Assembly: GCA_028023455.1 (NCBI GenBank)
Contig: JAQFVV010000056.1
Location: 2,418,001 to 2,482,000, forward strand
Origin: Epiperipatus broadwayi
Taxonomy: Eukaryota; Onychophora; Udeonychophora; Euonychophora; Peripatidae
Reading direction: 5' to 3'
Length of the DNA: 64,000 nt
Made by a program: the position numbers and the translations under genes. This document shows, one piece after another, positions 62,735 through 64,000 of the stretch (position 1 is its first letter; each line of letters begins with the position of its first letter). Under the pieces are notes generated by a model. The model was not told where the DNA came from and ran no database searches. It saw only the letters and a program-made list of their open reading frames with translations.

Positions 62735-62838
62735 ATATATATACTTAAGCTAGATGTAATGAGAGGATTTGAACCCAGACTTTCAAGCTCCATTCTGCCA
62801 TCCACTCCATCTTATTCGACTGATGTACATGACAACAT
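62735..62838 (-). repeat. SINE-like family 2, copy 3
   Basis: On the minus strand AATAAGATGGAGTGGATGGC ... GGAGCTTGAAAGTCTGGG then TTCAAATCC matches 63030-63090. The minus-strand 3' end runs into TATATATA. Confidence 0.6.
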
Positions 62839-62977
62839 ACAGGTAGAAAAGATAAATAAAAAGATTGATGTCTGTCCATTAAAGTTTGAAGATTTGCTAT
62901 TGTAATATAAACTGGACATTGATTATAGATATGTGTGGGAGATGATGATCCGGACTAACTGATGAGTGCTGATTCAG

Positions 62978-63110
62978 AATGAAATACATATATTGGAGAT
63001 CATTTTTCTTTTTCACATATATGTATCATGTGTATCGATTGTATAAGATGGTAAATGACTGAAGGGAGCTTAAAAGTCTAGGTTCAAATCCACTCTAATT
63101 ATATATATAT
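62978..63110 (+). repeat. SINE-like family 2, copy 2
   Basis: ATGAAATACATATATTGG ... ATTGTATAAGATGGTAAATG ... AAAGTCTAGGTTCAAATCC, then TATATATA. Same order as copy 1. Confidence 0.65.
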
Positions 63111-63855
63111 TGTAACAGTCAAAACATGTCTATCTCGCTAACACACTGCAGAATTTAAACCCGGGACATAGAACTCAACACTAAGATGGTTACCTCCCAG
63201 AAATCCCAAGTTCAAATCCAAAGTCCAAACTCCACAATGCCCTCTACGTGATAACACATTTGATGCTACTAATAGTATAATTTCATGCCGGTGCCGGTGA
63301 TCAGGGAGAAAACAAAAGACTCTAAATCTAAAATAGCCCTAGGTTCATTTAACAATAACTTATAGATGTGCCAAAGATAAGTTTAATGTGCTATGTAATT
63401 TAGATTGCACCCCGAATAAATAAAGAAAAGAAATAAATTTACAAATAAGATTTTAATAATTTGATAATAAAATAGTTTAGTGATATAAATTGGATAGCTA
63501 TATAATAAACAACAAGATGGCTGATACCTCGTACTTGGGTTCATTTAGATAATGTGTCTAAAACATAGTGACATGGTAGGCATATACGAGTCAAGTAAAG
63601 TCTAACAGAGTTTGAAATATTCTAAAATATTTATAATTGGAAACTTAAATGGAGAGCGAGAGTCACTCGCGAAGTGATTAACTAGATTATAAGATCGAGA
63701 TATACTGAACGGATTTGAAATTCATTTAAATAGAATTCTTTTAATAATTAATAAGGGAAATATATGGTGGTGCCAGCAAATATATGCCGAGGAGGGGTGC
63801 AGTTTATGAGTATGCAACTTTATGAAGAAAAAGGTCGTGGCATTGGATAGGCATT
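63111..63855 (+). other. possible LTR start, otherwise unassigned
   Basis: TGTAACAGTC begins right after an (AT)n tract, as the solo LTR does at 26461. No matching right end lies in the window. The interval is less AT-rich than average, but not coding. Confidence 0.3.
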
Positions 63856-63981
63856 TCACCTTTTATTTGGGACATCTCTAGCCCACTCACAGATCAAGCC
63901 TGGCCCGCACCCAGGAGCTTCATAACTGTGGGGACATATGCGAAATAATTCCCAGGTGCCATTGTAGCACTGTACTGGGAA
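63856..63981 (-). CDS. possible terminal (or internal) coding exon at window edge
   Basis: On the minus strand a strong acceptor (CCCTTATTTTACTCCACAG) is followed by a 41-codon frame to a TGA at 63856-63858. The product is cysteine-rich: QCYNGTWELFRICPHSYEAP then GCGPGLICEWARD. Spaced cysteines suggest a secreted disulfide-rich domain, but I do not recognise the family. A good donor (TCT-GTGAGT, 63885-63891) lies inside, so the exon may instead end at 63891. The +1 frame is also open, but stops before that donor. The upstream part of the gene would be beyond the window. Confidence 0.42.
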   Translation of the reverse strand, partial: FPVQCYNGTWELFRICPHSYEAPGCGPGLICEWARDVPNKR

Positions 63982-64000
63982 CTGTGGAGTAAAATAAGGG

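Noticed and set aside
62955-62990. CTGATGAG followed by GAAA as a hammerhead
   Set aside because: The bases between them do not form a stem II, and no stem I or III can be placed.

Overview
This window looks like non-coding, transposon-rich nuclear DNA from an invertebrate animal. It is strongly AT-rich and full of (AT)n, (ATT)n and GATA-type microsatellites. It holds retroelements typical of metazoans: an RTE-type LINE, Penelope-like elements (PLEs), Ty3/Gypsy-like LTR elements and tRNA-derived SINEs. This mixture would fit a mollusc, especially a cephalopod, but that is an inference; no diagnostic host gene is visible. There are no bacterial-style operons, rRNA genes or CRISPR arrays. || Layout: 1-7.7 kb is AT-rich spacer with one degenerate hammerhead-like motif near 2.6 kb and a more complex unassigned segment at 4.3-4.9 kb. 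7.7-11.0 kb is a complete RTE LINE, with an endonuclease plus reverse transcriptase ORF, an 11-bp target-site duplication and one frameshift close to the C-terminus. 11-24 kb is spacer with microsatellites, a 266-bp tandem repeat (18.7-19.35 kb), small interspersed repeats and a SINE (21.4 kb). 24.1-25.2 kb is the 5' end of a decayed Gypsy-like element (LTR-like repeat, tRNA-Trp-like primer site, gag remnant). 26.2-28.7 kb has a fold-back repeat and then a 2.2-kb solo LTR. 28.7-30.0 kb has two decayed PLE 3' ends, each arranged as an inverted repeat, the first with a hammerhead-like core. 33.3-33.8 kb has a duplicated unit with three hairpins. 34.4 kb has a 147-bp deletion derivative of the LINE. 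40.3-42.8 kb has three SINE copies and a fold-back element. 44.06-50.51 kb is an LTR retrotransposon with ~1.67-kb LTRs and a short internal region that lacks pol (LARD-like). 50.5-51.8 kb is a dead PLE with recognisable RT and GIY-YIG parts. 54.3-55.0 kb is two long (ATT)n tracts. 57.0-57.6 kb is an intact PLE GIY-YIG domain followed by a decayed hammerhead. 57.8-58.3 kb is a GATA array. 59.0-59.45 kb has two more SINEs. 61 kb has an inverted copy of a subrepeat shared with the two LTR families. The right edge holds a possible host exon on the minus strand. || How the parts relate: the LINE ORF would supply endonuclease and RT for itself, and its 147-bp derivative keeps only the two LINE ends, so it could have been mobilised in trans. 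The LARD-like element has no enzyme of its own and would depend on a Gypsy-like partner. The SINEs end in poly(A) with 13-14 bp duplications, which points to LINE-type machinery. Host protein-coding content is limited to two tentative terminal exons (20.4 kb and 63.9 kb, both minus strand).
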